Source: Bacillota bacterium
GTDB lineage: Bacteria; Bacillota_I; Bacilli_A; RFN20; CAG-288
Direction: 5' to 3'
DNA: 64,000 bases
Assembly: GCA_023459795.1 (NCBI GenBank)
Contig: JAEWSP010000003.1
Coordinates: 25,515 to 89,514 of the forward strand
The first letter of the stretch is position 1. Each line of letters starts with the position of its first letter. Positions 1 through 8,818 of this stretch are shown here, in pieces. The translations under genes and the position numbers were made by a program. The notes beneath the pieces were generated by a model that worked only from the letters and a program-made list of their open reading frames with translations, did not search any database and was not told where the DNA came from.

Positions 1-63
1 ATTTATAACTCGGCCCGTAAAAAAGGTCTCGGCTCGTTAGAAGTATGTTGAAAGGAAAGCGTT

Positions 64-1191
64 ATGGCAAAAAAGAAAGATACGAAACAGTCCTCCGTCG
101 CCTCACCTATCGAGGCCGAGAAGGACCAGGCACTGGAAGCTACGTTACGGGACATCCGTTCTTATTTCAATGATAAGGGTATCGTCATGAAGATGGGAGA
201 TTCGCCGGCAGCGGATATCGCTGTGACACCGACCGGTTCCCTCCTTCTGGACGCTGCCTTAGGCGTTGGAGGCTATCCGAAGGGAAGAATCGTCGAAATC
301 TATGGTCCTGAAAGCGCCGGAAAGACGACTTTTGCTTTGGAAGCCGTTGCCCAGGTGCAGAAGAAGGGTGGAAGAGCCGCCTATATCGATGCCGAACATG
401 CCATCGATCCGGAATATGCAAAGACGTTAGGCGTGGATATCGATTCCTTGATCCTGTCCCAGCCGGATTACGGTGAACAGGCACTGGAAATTGTCGATAT
501 GCTGGCTAAGTCGGGAGCCATCGATCTGATCATCGTGGATTCCGTCGCTGCCCTTGTTCCAAAGGCGGAACTCGACGGTACTTTCGAAGATAATTCCGTC
601 GGCCTCCAGGCCAGGCTCATGAGCAAGGCCCTCAGAAAGCTGTCGGGAATCCTCTCCAAGAGCAACTGCACCGTCATCTTCATCAACCAGCTCCGTGAAA
701 AGGTCGGCGTCATGTACGGAAATCCGGAAACGACAACCGGCGGACGTGCTTTGAAGTTCTATGCGACTATCCGAATCGAGCTTAGACGCGCCGACGTCAT
801 CAAGGAAGGCGACAAGATCATCGGCAACGTCGTAAAGGTCAAGGTCGTCAAGAACAAGGTTGCTCCGCCATATAGAAGCTGCCTGGTCGATATGATCTAC
901 GGAAAAGGCATCTGCCACGACCATGAAATCGCCCAGCTGGCTATCGACTTCAACCTTGTCGAAAAGAGCGGAAGCTGGTTCTCCTATCAGGGAGAGAGAG
1001 TCGGTCAGGGACTCACTTCCTTATATTCCTGGCTAGATAGCAACCCCGAAATCGATGCAAAGATTGAAGGAATTATCCGGGAACAGTTCCAGGCCTCTAT
1101 GAAGAAGCAGGATGCAGGATCGGATGTTTCTTCCGACGATGACCTAGGGGAAGAGAAGGTTGACGAAGCTACCGGCGAAGTCCAGGATTAG
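64..1191 (+). CDS. recA: RecA recombinase
   Basis: ATP-dependent strand-exchange protein of homologous recombination and activator of LexA/UmuD self-cleavage, acting on single-stranded DNA in the cytoplasm. The 375-residue product has the Walker A motif GPESAGKTT at about residues 81-89, the conserved NQLREKVGVMYGNPETTTGG stretch (L2 loop) near residue 220, and an acidic C-terminal tail (SSDDDLGEEKVDEATGE) typical of RecA. It has about 18 more N-terminal residues than many homologues. The ATG is preceded by GAAAGGAAAG at a normal distance. No lexA gene or clear SOS box is visible in the 63 bases upstream. A likely terminator follows and the next gene is rny. Identification is secure. Confidence 0.98.
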   Translation: MAKKKDTKQSSVASPIEAEKDQALEATLRDIRSYFNDKGIVMKMGDSPAADIAVTPTGSLLLDAALGVGGYPKGRIVEIYGPESAGKTTFALEAVAQVQKKGGRAAYIDAEHAIDPEYAKTLGVDIDSLILSQPDYGEQALEIVDMLAKSGAIDLIIVDSVAALVPKAELDGTFEDNSVGLQARLMSKALRKLSGILSKSNCTVIFINQLREKVGVMYGNPETTTGGRALKFYATIRIELRRADVIKEGDKIIGNVVKVKVVKNKVAPPYRSCLVDMIYGKGICHDHEIAQLAIDFNLVEKSGSWFSYQGERVGQGLTSLYSWLDSNPEIDAKIEGIIREQFQASMKKQDAGSDVSSDDDLGEEKVDEATGEVQD

Positions 1192-1206
1192 TCTCCTTTA
1201 GTTAGG

Positions 1207-1252
1207 AAAGCAGATATACAGGCGGGAGTCCTTCCGGATTCCTGCTTTTTGA
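1207..1252 (+). terminator. Probable terminator of recA
   Basis: AAAGCAG at 1207-1213 pairs with CTGCTTT at 1242-1248 and runs into a T tract. The loop is long (28 bases) and contains an alternative CAGG/CCTG pairing, so the fold is probable rather than certain. Confidence 0.5.
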
Positions 1253-1271
1253 TTCCCCTTTCATTTTTTGA

Positions 1272-1300
1272 TTCCAAAGGAAAGGCTTTTTATATATAAT
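1272..1300 (+). promoter_or_regulatory. Probable promoter of the rny leader
   Basis: A perfect TATAAT lies at 1295-1300 in an A+T-rich stretch. The matching -35 (TTCCAA at 1272-1277, 17-base spacer) is poor. It lies about 170 bases before rny, so transcripts from here would carry a long leader. Confidence 0.45.
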
Positions 1301-1406
1301 AAGTATTGGTTTACCAAGTCCCTATCAATAAAGGAATAAAAAGATTTGCGGAATTATTAGATTTTCTATATCTGTGTCTTTCTTGTTTTTAAATCTTTTT
1401 TTGAGA

Positions 1407-1440
1407 AAAAGGCTAAATCCAGGCAAATTGGCCTTTTATT
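1407..1440 (+). terminator. Terminator-like hairpin in the rny leader
   Basis: AAAAGGC at 1407-1413 pairs with GCCTTTT at 1431-1437, leaving a U-rich 3' edge. It sits between the TATAAT at 1295-1300 and the rny start, so it could be an attenuator or the end of a small RNA of about 130 bases. A run of seven T lies just upstream at 1396-1402. Confidence 0.4.
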
Positions 1441-1472
1441 GTCGGGCCTAGAAAGGATCCGGTTTATTTTTT

Positions 1473-3038
1473 ATGAATGCATTACAAGCAGGAATCGTAT
1501 TTGGAATTATCGGCTTAGTCGTTGGAGCAGTAATCGCTGCTCTGGTCGTTGTCTATATCAACAAGAATAAGCAGGTCAAGGCCGAGAAGACTGCCGATAA
1601 GATCGTTTCGGAAGCCAATACCAAGGCAGAGAAGATCATCGCCAATGCCAAGTTCGAGGGCAAGAGCGATGTCGATGAGATGAAGGCTGCCGCCCAGAAG
1701 GATATCGATGAGCGTAAGGTCACCGTCAAGGAAAGCGAAACCAAACTTGACGCTAGGGAAGATGCTCTTGATAAACGGGAAGATGCCATCATCACCAGAG
1801 AAGACAACCTCGACAAGAAGAAGCAGGAACTGGAAGATCATATCGTTGTCTGCAACGACAAGGAGAAGTTCCTCCAGACGAAGATCGATTCCATCATCGT
1901 GGAACTCCAGAAGGTCGCTAATATGACCCTCGAAGATGCCAAGAAGGAATTGATGTCCAGAGTCGAAGAGAAGGAAAATAAGAGAATCGCCCTGTACAAG
2001 GACCAGATCGAAGAAGAGGCCGAAAGACAGGCAGAGGACAAGGCCAAGACCATGCTCTCCGTCGCCTGCGAGAAGTATGCCCAGGATGTAGCCAATGAAA
2101 GACTCACTTCCGCCGTTGCTCTCCCGAGCGACGAGATGAAGGGCCGCATCATCGGCCGTGAAGGCAGAAACATCAAGTCTATGGAGTCTTTGTTCGGCGT
2201 CTCCCTCATCATCGACGATACCCCGGAGACCCTTACTGTCAGCTGCTTTGATCCTATCCGCCGTGAGAAGGCCAAACTTACCCTCGAGTCTCTCATCAAG
2301 GATGGCCGTATCCAGCCTGGAAGAATCGAAGAACTATACAAGAAGATCAGCGACGAGTTCGATGACTCCCTCAAGAGAATCGGCGAACAGACCGTCTTCA
2401 AGCTCGGCCTTCCGAAGATCAATTCCGGTCTCTACATGTATATCGGCAGACTGAAGTACCGTACTTCCTACGGACAGTCCGTCCTCGACCATTCCATCCA
2501 GGTCGCCTATCTCGCTTCCGTCATGGCAAGCGAACTGGGCCAGGATCCGGTCATGGCCAAACGTGCGGGACTTCTCCATGATATCGGCAAGTCTATCGAT
2601 GCCGAGCAGGAAGGAAGCCATACGCAGTTGGGAAGTGCTCTTGCGAAGAAGTTCGGAGAGCCGGATGTCGTCATCAATGCCATCGAATCCCACCACGGAG
2701 ATGTTCCTAAGAAGTATGTGATTTCCGAACTGGTCACTGCTGCGGATACTCTTTCTGCCGCCCGTCCTGGTGCCAGAAGCGAAACTCTCGAGACTTACAT
2801 CAAGCGTCTCGATCAGCTGGAAAGCATCTGCAAGGGATTCCCGGGCGTCGAGACTTCCTATGCCTTGCAGTCGGGCCGTGACGTCCGCGTCATGGTCGTT
2901 CCGGAGCGGGTCACGGATGAGGATGCCAAGGCTCTTGCCATCCAGATCCGGGACAAGATCGAATCCGATATGCAGTTCCCGGGCACCATCAAGGTAACCG
3001 TCATCCGGGAAACCAGGGCTGTCGAAATTGCCAAGTAA
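1473..3038 (+). CDS. rny: Ribonuclease Y
   Basis: Membrane-anchored endoribonuclease that begins mRNA decay in many Gram-positives. The 521-residue protein shows the full architecture: one N-terminal transmembrane helix (about residues 5-28), a long charged coiled coil (about 30-200), a KH RNA-binding domain with GRIIGREGRNI near residue 218, and an HD domain with HSIQVAYLAS and LLHDIGKS (the HD pair near residue 369). The ATG follows AAAGGATC at a usable distance. The 3' end overlaps the start of ymdB by 11 bases, the usual partner gene. The long 5' leader with a hairpin suggests post-initiation control. Identification is secure. Confidence 0.97.
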   Translation: MNALQAGIVFGIIGLVVGAVIAALVVVYINKNKQVKAEKTADKIVSEANTKAEKIIANAKFEGKSDVDEMKAAAQKDIDERKVTVKESETKLDAREDALDKREDAIITREDNLDKKKQELEDHIVVCNDKEKFLQTKIDSIIVELQKVANMTLEDAKKELMSRVEEKENKRIALYKDQIEEEAERQAEDKAKTMLSVACEKYAQDVANERLTSAVALPSDEMKGRIIGREGRNIKSMESLFGVSLIIDDTPETLTVSCFDPIRREKAKLTLESLIKDGRIQPGRIEELYKKISDEFDDSLKRIGEQTVFKLGLPKINSGLYMYIGRLKYRTSYGQSVLDHSIQVAYLASVMASELGQDPVMAKRAGLLHDIGKSIDAEQEGSHTQLGSALAKKFGEPDVVINAIESHHGDVPKKYVISELVTAADTLSAARPGARSETLETYIKRLDQLESICKGFPGVETSYALQSGRDVRVMVVPERVTDEDAKALAIQIRDKIESDMQFPGTIKVTVIRETRAVEIAK

Positions 3039-3816
3039 TAACTTCTCTCTGCTGTTCCTCGGTGACGTCGTCGGACCGCTCGGGCGGCTAGCCGTAAAGA
3101 ACTACCTGGCAGCAAACAAATTTGATTTCGTCATCGCCAACGGGGAGAATGCCACTCACGGACATGGACTGTCTTATGCCCACTACCAGGAGCTGCTCTC
3201 CTACGGGGTCGATGCGATCACTTCCGGAAACCATTTCTACAACAACAAGGATGCCTTCGATAAGAACAACGACTTCGGAAAAGAAATCCGTCCTCTCAAT
3301 CTCGATCCTTCCACTCCTCTTACGGGGACTAATCTCTTTACCGCCAGAGACGGAACCAAGATCCGTGTCTCCAATGTAATGGGAAGAGTCTTCCTGGCCG
3401 GTGCCCAGTCCAACCCGTTCTACGAGATGGACAAGGTAATAGCGGAAGACAAGGAAAACATACTCCATATCATAGACTTCCATGCCGAAGCAACGGCAGA
3501 GAAGAGAGCGATGGGAGAATACCTGGACGGGAGAGTGACAGCCGTTATCGGCACTCATACCCACGTCCAGACAAATGATGGAAAAGTCCTGAAGAAAGGC
3601 ACTTTCTTCTTGACAGATGCCGGAATGAACGGAGCCTATGACTCCATCCTCGGAGACGAGGTGGAAGGATCCCTTAAGCGTACCCTCACCGGTCTTCCTG
3701 CCATCTTCGATGTTCCTAGAAGCGGCACCTATCAGGTAAACGGGGTTGTTCTTTCTATCGACAAGGATACGGATAAAGTCGTCTCCTACAAGCTTGTAAA
3801 CGAGACAGGGGAGTAG
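3028..3816 (+). CDS. ymdB: YmdB-family metallophosphoesterase
   Basis: Dinuclear-metal phosphodiesterase of the TIGR00282/YmdB family; the B. subtilis homologue hydrolyses 2',3'-cyclic nucleotides and affects biofilm and motility decisions. Metal ligands are visible: GD at residues 12-13, NGEN, GNH, an IDFHAE motif and GTHTHVQT. The product is 262 residues, the normal size. The start taken is TTG at 3028, because no ATG or GTG lies nearer the conserved FLGDVVG strand; this gives an 11-base overlap with rny and implies translational coupling. A strong terminator follows directly. Confidence 0.93.
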   Translation: MPSNNFSLLFLGDVVGPLGRLAVKNYLAANKFDFVIANGENATHGHGLSYAHYQELLSYGVDAITSGNHFYNNKDAFDKNNDFGKEIRPLNLDPSTPLTGTNLFTARDGTKIRVSNVMGRVFLAGAQSNPFYEMDKVIAEDKENILHIIDFHAEATAEKRAMGEYLDGRVTAVIGTHTHVQTNDGKVLKKGTFFLTDAGMNGAYDSILGDEVEGSLKRTLTGLPAIFDVPRSGTYQVNGVVLSIDKDTDKVVSYKLVNETGE

Positions 3817-3833
3817 ATTCCTTTGTCGGCAAT

Positions 3834-3872
3834 AAGGGCGGTGCTTGAAGAAGACACCGCCCTTTTCTTTTC
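3834..3872 (+). terminator. Terminator after ymdB
   Basis: A perfect 10-bp stem, AAGGGCGGTG at 3834-3843 with CACCGCCCTT at 3855-3864, is followed by TTCTTTT. Confidence 0.9.
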
Positions 3873-3989
3873 CCCGTTTTCCTCTCCGCTTTCTTTTTCT
3901 CCTCCTTTAGCTTCCCGGTAGTTCTAGGATTAAGGGGTTACATTGCCTTACTTCTCGGAAAAAGACACGTCATTTCTATCGATATGTTG

Positions 3990-4018
3990 TTGTAAAGTGA
4001 AAATAAAGTTTTTATAAT
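3990..4018 (+). promoter_or_regulatory. Promoter of spoVS
   Basis: TTGTAA at 3990-3995 and TATAAT at 4013-4018 are separated by 17 bases. The Shine-Dalgarno AGGAGAGG at 4031-4038 precedes the ATG at 4049. With the ymdB terminator upstream, spoVS gets its own vegetative-type promoter. Confidence 0.75.
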
Positions 4019-4048
4019 AATAGCTGTGAAAGGAGAGGATTACCAATT

Positions 4049-4414
4049 ATGACTACATTAAAGGCTAGCGGTAATACTCAGATTCAGAAGTTGGCTGGTG
4101 CGATTGCAGGAAATATCCGTCAGGAAGGAGATGTTCAGATCTCTTTGGTCGGAGCTTCCGCACTCAATCAGGCTGTCAAGGCCTGCATTGTTGCTCGTCG
4201 GTTCCTTAAGTCCGACCCGGAGCCCAGCGATATCGTGGTTCAGCCGGAATTCCTTATGCAGAATTTCTCTGAGCCGTCTTCTGCTGAGACGAAGGAAGTC
4301 ACGACTATCATGCTTCACATCAAGAAGGTCGATTTCGACCCTGAGCACGCTGTTTCCAGCGATGTTCCTAAGCATGACGAAGCCGCCGAAGCTCCTGCCG
4401 AAGAAGCTAAGTAG
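4049..4414 (+). CDS. spoVS: SpoVS-family protein
   Basis: Small Alba-like regulatory protein; in Bacillus it affects septation and spore-coat assembly, but the family also occurs in non-spore-formers, where its role is unknown. The core SLVGASALNQAVKACIVARRFL matches the family hallmark GAGALNQAVKA. At 121 residues it is longer than the usual 86 or so, with an insertion before the last strand and an acidic, Ala/Glu-rich tail (EAAEAPAEEAK). It lies in the conserved place between ymdB and miaB. No other sporulation gene is recognisable in the window, so a non-sporulation role is more likely. Confidence 0.92.
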   Translation: MTTLKASGNTQIQKLAGAIAGNIRQEGDVQISLVGASALNQAVKACIVARRFLKSDPEPSDIVVQPEFLMQNFSEPSSAETKEVTTIMLHIKKVDFDPEHAVSSDVPKHDEAAEAPAEEAK

Positions 4415-4431
4415 AACTCAATTCCCATCGA

Positions 4432-5880
4432 ATGAAGACCCGCATTCTTTCGTTGCCTGATCAAAAGGCGGCCGGAAAGCGGAACATTGAGGAAAAAGCA
4501 ACCCGAACGGTTGTAGATGGCAAGCCATCATCTTTCCTTGTCTCGTGGGGACAAGGAAAGTTTTTTGTCCTTCGCACTTACGGGTGCCAGGCCAATGTCC
4601 GTGATTCCGAAATCATCCGTTCGTTCCTTCTGGCTCTCGGTATGAAGGAAAGCCAGGACTTTTCGGATGCCGATCTGATTTTATTCAATACCTGCGCCGT
4701 AAGGGAGAATGCCGAGAACCACCTCTACGGGGAACTAGGGATTGCCAAGAAGAGACAGGAAAAGCATCCCGGAACAATCATCGGTATCGGTGGCTGCGTC
4801 ATGCAGGAGGAGAAGCCGGTCCATTACGTGATGGAGCATTTCCCTTTTGTGAATCTGCTCTTCGGAACCAACAACCTCTCCTCCCTCTATCCGCTTCTCG
4901 AAGAATGCCTGAGGAAGAACCAGAGGATCGTCGATATCAAGCCGGTCTCCGACACCGTCGAAGAGACGACCAACCAGGTAGAAGGGGCAAGGCTTAGCAG
5001 GGTAGCTGCTTTTGTAAACATCATGCATGGATGCAACAAGTTCTGCACCTACTGCATCGTTCCTTATACGAGAGGCCCGGAAAGAAGCCGGAAAGAAGAA
5101 GATATCCTTGCCGAAGTCCGTTCTCTTAAGGCGCAAGGCTATAAGCAGGTCACGCTTCTCGGGGAGAACGTCGACTCCTATGGGAAGGATTTCCATGATT
5201 CGTATGCCTTTGCCCATCTCCTGCAAGAGGTGGCAAAGACCGGGATCGAACGGATCCGTTTCGTTTCTCCCTATCCGAGCGACTTCAATTCGGAAGTATT
5301 TTCCGTGATGAAGGAATATCCCAACATCATGCCTTCTATCCATATGCCTTTGCAGTCCGGAAGCGACTCCGTCTTAAAGGCTATGAACAGACGTTATTCC
5401 AGGGAACAGTACCTGTCCTTGGTAAAGGAGATCCGGAAGCAGCTTCCGGACGTTTTCCTGACGACGGATATCATCGTCGGCTTCCCTACAGAGACGGAAG
5501 AGGACTTTGAAGAAACGATTTCCTTATGCAAGGAAGTCAGGTATGATGCCGCCTATACCTTCATCTACTCCCCGAGAGCCGGAACGATTGCAGCCGGAAT
5601 GAAGAACGTCGCTACGGAAGAAGAAATCCATAGGCGTTTTGATAGGCTGAAGGAGACCATCGAAGCCTCCGTCCAGCAGAGGGCGGATTCGTTCCTCGGA
5701 AAGGACGTCGAAGTCCTCTTCGAGAAGAAGTCCGAAAAGGATCCGGATATGATCACCGGCTACGAGAGACACGGAAAGCTCGTCCATGTAAAGGGAACGA
5801 CTGCCCTGATCGGGACGATTTGGAAGGTCAGGATCGTAGAGTCCCACACCTATTCCCTGATCGGAGTCCTTGATGACTGA
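4432..5880 (+). CDS. miaB: tRNA-2-methylthio-N6-dimethylallyladenosine synthase MiaB
   Basis: Radical-SAM methylthiotransferase that adds the 2-methylthio group to i6A at position 37 of tRNAs reading UNN codons. Its substrate is made by MiaA, encoded at 10732. Domains in order are the UPF0004 domain with three cluster-binding cysteines (YGCQAN, NTCAVRENAE, GGCVMQ), the radical-SAM core with CNKFCTYCIVP near residue 200, and a C-terminal TRAM domain. The 482-residue length is slightly above average because of about 45 N-terminal residues before the first domain. The start lies 17 bases after the spoVS stop. The gene ends inside ymcA, as in Bacillus. Confidence 0.97.
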   Translation: MKTRILSLPDQKAAGKRNIEEKATRTVVDGKPSSFLVSWGQGKFFVLRTYGCQANVRDSEIIRSFLLALGMKESQDFSDADLILFNTCAVRENAENHLYGELGIAKKRQEKHPGTIIGIGGCVMQEEKPVHYVMEHFPFVNLLFGTNNLSSLYPLLEECLRKNQRIVDIKPVSDTVEETTNQVEGARLSRVAAFVNIMHGCNKFCTYCIVPYTRGPERSRKEEDILAEVRSLKAQGYKQVTLLGENVDSYGKDFHDSYAFAHLLQEVAKTGIERIRFVSPYPSDFNSEVFSVMKEYPNIMPSIHMPLQSGSDSVLKAMNRRYSREQYLSLVKEIRKQLPDVFLTTDIIVGFPTETEEDFEETISLCKEVRYDAAYTFIYSPRAGTIAAGMKNVATEEEIHRRFDRLKETIEASVQQRADSFLGKDVEVLFEKKSEKDPDMITGYERHGKLVHVKGTTALIGTIWKVRIVESHTYSLIGVLDD

Positions 5881-6187
5881 GGAAGAAAAGCTCCTCGGAG
5901 AAGCAAAGAAGCTTCTTTCCGACTTTTCCTCTCTTCCGGAAGCCAAAAGGTATTTCCTTCTGAAGAAGGAAGCAGAAGAGGATCCTCATCTTTGCGCTCT
6001 ACGCAAGAAGGAAAAGGATCTGAAGGCCTCTCTCCGTTTCCTTGCTCCGGAGGAGAAGAAGAAAACAATCGAAGAAGCAAAGAAGGTAGAAACAGAAATC
6101 CGGGAAGATCCCCTTGCCGTGAATCTGGATGCCGCCAGGAAGGACCTTTCTTCCCTTCTGGCCCCTCTTATCGAGTCGAAGCTCTAG
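5873..6187 (+). CDS. ymcA: YmcA/YlbF-family protein
   Basis: Small helical protein of the Com_YlbF family. In Bacillus, YmcA joins YlbF and YaaT in a complex that works with RNase Y in mRNA maturation and promotes competence and biofilm formation. The 104 residues are charged and almost wholly helical, as expected, with one cysteine. ATG 5873 is chosen over the TTG codon just before it; it overlaps the miaB stop by 8 bases. The miaB-ymcA pairing is conserved in Bacillota, and rny lies upstream in the same window. The stop codon is part of a terminator stem. Confidence 0.8.
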   Translation: MTEEEKLLGEAKKLLSDFSSLPEAKRYFLLKKEAEEDPHLCALRKKEKDLKASLRFLAPEEKKKTIEEAKKVETEIREDPLAVNLDAARKDLSSLLAPLIESKL

Positions 6188-6212
6188 GCCTTACAAAAAA
6201 GGCCTTTTTTTC
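6186..6212 (+). terminator. Terminator overlapping the ymcA stop
   Basis: AGGCCTT at 6186-6192 pairs with AAGGCCT at 6199-6205 and runs into a T tract. The first two bases of the stem belong to the ymcA TAG codon. Confidence 0.85.
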
Positions 6213-6243
6213 TTTCCCGCCTAAAAGAAAGAAGCAGGGAAGA

Positions 6244-6252
6244 TGGTATAAT
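6244..6252 (+). promoter_or_regulatory. Extended -10 promoter of mutS
   Basis: TGGTATAAT at 6244-6252 is a perfect TATAAT with the TGn extension, which compensates for the lack of a recognisable -35. The Shine-Dalgarno AGGGAAGG at 6263-6270 precedes the ATG at 6280. Confidence 0.7.
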
Positions 6253-6279
6253 AAGGCTACTCAGGGAAGGATTTTAATT

Positions 6280-8817
6280 ATGGCAAAAAATGAAGAAGAA
6301 AACAGCTACACTCCGATGGTGGAGCAGTACCTCGAAGTCAAGAAGAAGTATCCGGACGTAATCCTTTTCTTCCGGATCGGGGACTTCTACGAGATGTTCC
6401 TCGAGGATGCCGATACCGCCAGCAGGGAACTTCAGCTTTTCCTGACCCATAAGGCGTGCGGAAACGGCAAGACCATCCCGATGTGCGGGATTCCGCACCA
6501 CGCCTACCTAAGCTATGTCCAGAAGCTTGTGGAACGGGGCTACAAAGTCGCCATCTGCGAGCAGACGGAAGACCCGAAGCTGACGAAGAAGCTCGTAAAG
6601 CGGGATGTCATCCAGATCATCACCCCTGGCGCCAACCTGGATCTTATCTCCCCCGAGAACAACTTCACCGGAAGCCTTTCCCTGTTCGGGAACATGGCGA
6701 TCCTCACGTATTCGGACATCTCCACGGGAGAGATGTACTGCCTGAACCTGGAACCGACCAGGGAGAAAATCCTGGAAGAGATCCTTTCCCTCTCCATAAG
6801 GGAGCTTGTCGTCTCCACCGATATCGATGCCAACATCGTCCTCTACCTGAAGCAGAACAGCATGGTCTGCCTTTCCTACTACAATGACTGCAGCACTTCC
6901 ATAGAAACGGATGCGCTATTCGGCAACCTTAAAGATGACAGGCAGATTGTAACCTCTGCAAGGCTTTATAACTATCTTAAGAATATGGAGAAGAGGGATC
7001 TTACCTACTTCAAGCCGGTAAGGAATCTCATGGGCTTCAAGGAGATGGCCGTGGACTATTCCGCCCAGGCCAACATGGAGCTTGTGAAGTCCTTGGACGG
7101 AAAGACTTTCGGAACCCTGTACTGGCTTCTGAACCAGACCCAGACTCCGATGGGTGCCAGATACCTCAAGGCCCAGATCCTGAAACCGAGTGCCGATGAG
7201 GAGGAGATCAACAGGCGTCTCAACCTGACGGACTGCTTCCTCAGGCATTACCTCGAGAGAGAGAACTTACGGAAGGATCTTGGCACCTGCTTCGATATGG
7301 AACGCCTTATCGCCAGGATGGGATACGAGAACTGCAACGGACATGACCTTCTCCAGCTGAAGAAGTCTCTCCAGCTTCTCCCTCAGATCCAGAAGGACCT
7401 AGGCACCATAAAGGACTGCAAGGAGCTTTCCTATCTTTCCAGGAACATCGGCTCCTATCCGGAACTGACGGATACGCTGGAAAGAGCCATCTCGGAAGAC
7501 TGCCCGCTGACGATTACGGAAGGCGGGATCTTCAAGGAAGGATACAGCAAGGAACTGGATGAACTGATCGAGCTTACCTCCAACGACCGGAAGTGGATCA
7601 GCGACCTCGAAGTCCGGGAAAAGGAAAGAACCGGAATCCATAACCTGAAGATCGGCTTCAACACGGTTTTCGGATACTACATCGAGATCAGTGCCGGGCA
7701 GGCGGATATGGTGAAGCCAGAATTCGGCTATATCCGGAAGCAGACGATCAAGACTGCGGAAAGATACATCACTCCGGAGCTCAAGGAGAAGGAGGACCTG
7801 ATCCTGAGAGCCAGGGAGAACCGGATGTCGATCGAATACCGGCTCTTCAAGGAACTGAGGAAGGAAATCTCCAAGTACACGGAGCCTATCCAGAAGACCA
7901 GCGATGCCTTGGCACAGCTGGACTACTTCCTGGACCTTGCCTTCGTCTCGAGCGAGAACCGCTATGTCCGCCCTGTCTTTTCCAATGACCGGACGATCGA
8001 TGTAGCAGAAGCCCGCCATCCGATCCTCGAAAAGGCGGCCCCGGAAGTGCCGTTCGTTTCCAACGACTTCCACATGGGCAGGGATACGGATGTCCTGATC
8101 ATCACCGGCCCCAACATGGGCGGCAAATCGACCTACATGAAGGAATTCGGCCTGCTTGTCCTGATGGCCCAGATCGGATGCTTCGTCTCGGCGAAGTCCG
8201 CAACCCTTCCTGTCTTCGATGCCCTCTATACCAGGATCGGAGCCAGCGACAACCTCATCAAGGGCCAGTCCACCTTCATGACGGAGATGAAGGACGTCAG
8301 CGAAGGACTCGAAGATGCAACGGAGCATTCCCTTTTCCTCTTCGATGAGATCGGAAGAGGAACGGCAACCTTCGACGGCATGGCTATCGCCCAGTCCATC
8401 ATCGAATATATCGTGAAGCATGTCCATGCCAAGACTTTCTTCTCTACCCATTACCATGAGATCACGAAGCTCAGCGAGAAGATCTCCGGAGTGAAGAACA
8501 TCCACTGCGATGTCAGCGAAGAAGGCGGGAAGGTGACGTTCCTCTACAAGATGCTTCCGGGACAGATGGACAGGAGCTACGGAGTCAATGTCGCCCGTCT
8601 TGCCGGTCTTCCGCAGGAGATTACGGACCGGGCTGAAGAGCTCCTCGTCTCTTTGGAGAACCAGAAGACGATCAGCCAGGGCGTCATCAAGGAGATCAAG
8701 CCGGAAGAGAAGAAGAAGGATCCTCTTCGGGAGGAGCTTTCCGCTCTCGATCCGATGACCTTGTCTCCTCTGGAGGCCCTGAACTACCTGATCGCCCTGA
8801 AGAAGAAGGCAAAGTAA
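6280..8817 (+). CDS. mutS: DNA mismatch repair protein MutS
   Basis: Mismatch-recognition ATPase that clamps on mispaired DNA and recruits MutL. The 845-residue protein has the N-terminal mismatch-binding motif FFRIGDFYEMF (the Phe-x-Glu pair), the lever and clamp region, and a C-terminal ABC-type ATPase with Walker A TGPNMGGKST near residue 610, the FDEIGRGTATFDG Walker B region and a STHYHE H-loop. An open frame continues upstream, but ATG 6280 has the Shine-Dalgarno, lies just after the promoter and gives the standard N-terminus. mutL begins one base after the stop. Confidence 0.97.
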   Translation: MAKNEEENSYTPMVEQYLEVKKKYPDVILFFRIGDFYEMFLEDADTASRELQLFLTHKACGNGKTIPMCGIPHHAYLSYVQKLVERGYKVAICEQTEDPKLTKKLVKRDVIQIITPGANLDLISPENNFTGSLSLFGNMAILTYSDISTGEMYCLNLEPTREKILEEILSLSIRELVVSTDIDANIVLYLKQNSMVCLSYYNDCSTSIETDALFGNLKDDRQIVTSARLYNYLKNMEKRDLTYFKPVRNLMGFKEMAVDYSAQANMELVKSLDGKTFGTLYWLLNQTQTPMGARYLKAQILKPSADEEEINRRLNLTDCFLRHYLERENLRKDLGTCFDMERLIARMGYENCNGHDLLQLKKSLQLLPQIQKDLGTIKDCKELSYLSRNIGSYPELTDTLERAISEDCPLTITEGGIFKEGYSKELDELIELTSNDRKWISDLEVREKERTGIHNLKIGFNTVFGYYIEISAGQADMVKPEFGYIRKQTIKTAERYITPELKEKEDLILRARENRMSIEYRLFKELRKEISKYTEPIQKTSDALAQLDYFLDLAFVSSENRYVRPVFSNDRTIDVAEARHPILEKAAPEVPFVSNDFHMGRDTDVLIITGPNMGGKSTYMKEFGLLVLMAQIGCFVSAKSATLPVFDALYTRIGASDNLIKGQSTFMTEMKDVSEGLEDATEHSLFLFDEIGRGTATFDGMAIAQSIIEYIVKHVHAKTFFSTHYHEITKLSEKISGVKNIHCDVSEEGGKVTFLYKMLPGQMDRSYGVNVARLAGLPQEITDRAEELLVSLENQKTISQGVIKEIKPEEKKKDPLREELSALDPMTLSPLEALNYLIALKKKAK

Positions 8818-8818
8818 T

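Noticed and set aside
1192..1472. A riboswitch in the rny leader
   Set aside because: Apart from the single hairpin at 1407-1437 I could not fit the sequence to any riboswitch class that I know.
5992..6279. An N-terminal extension of MutS by 96 residues
   Set aside because: The extension covers the ymcA end, a terminator and the mutS promoter; ATG 6280 has the Shine-Dalgarno and the family N-terminus.
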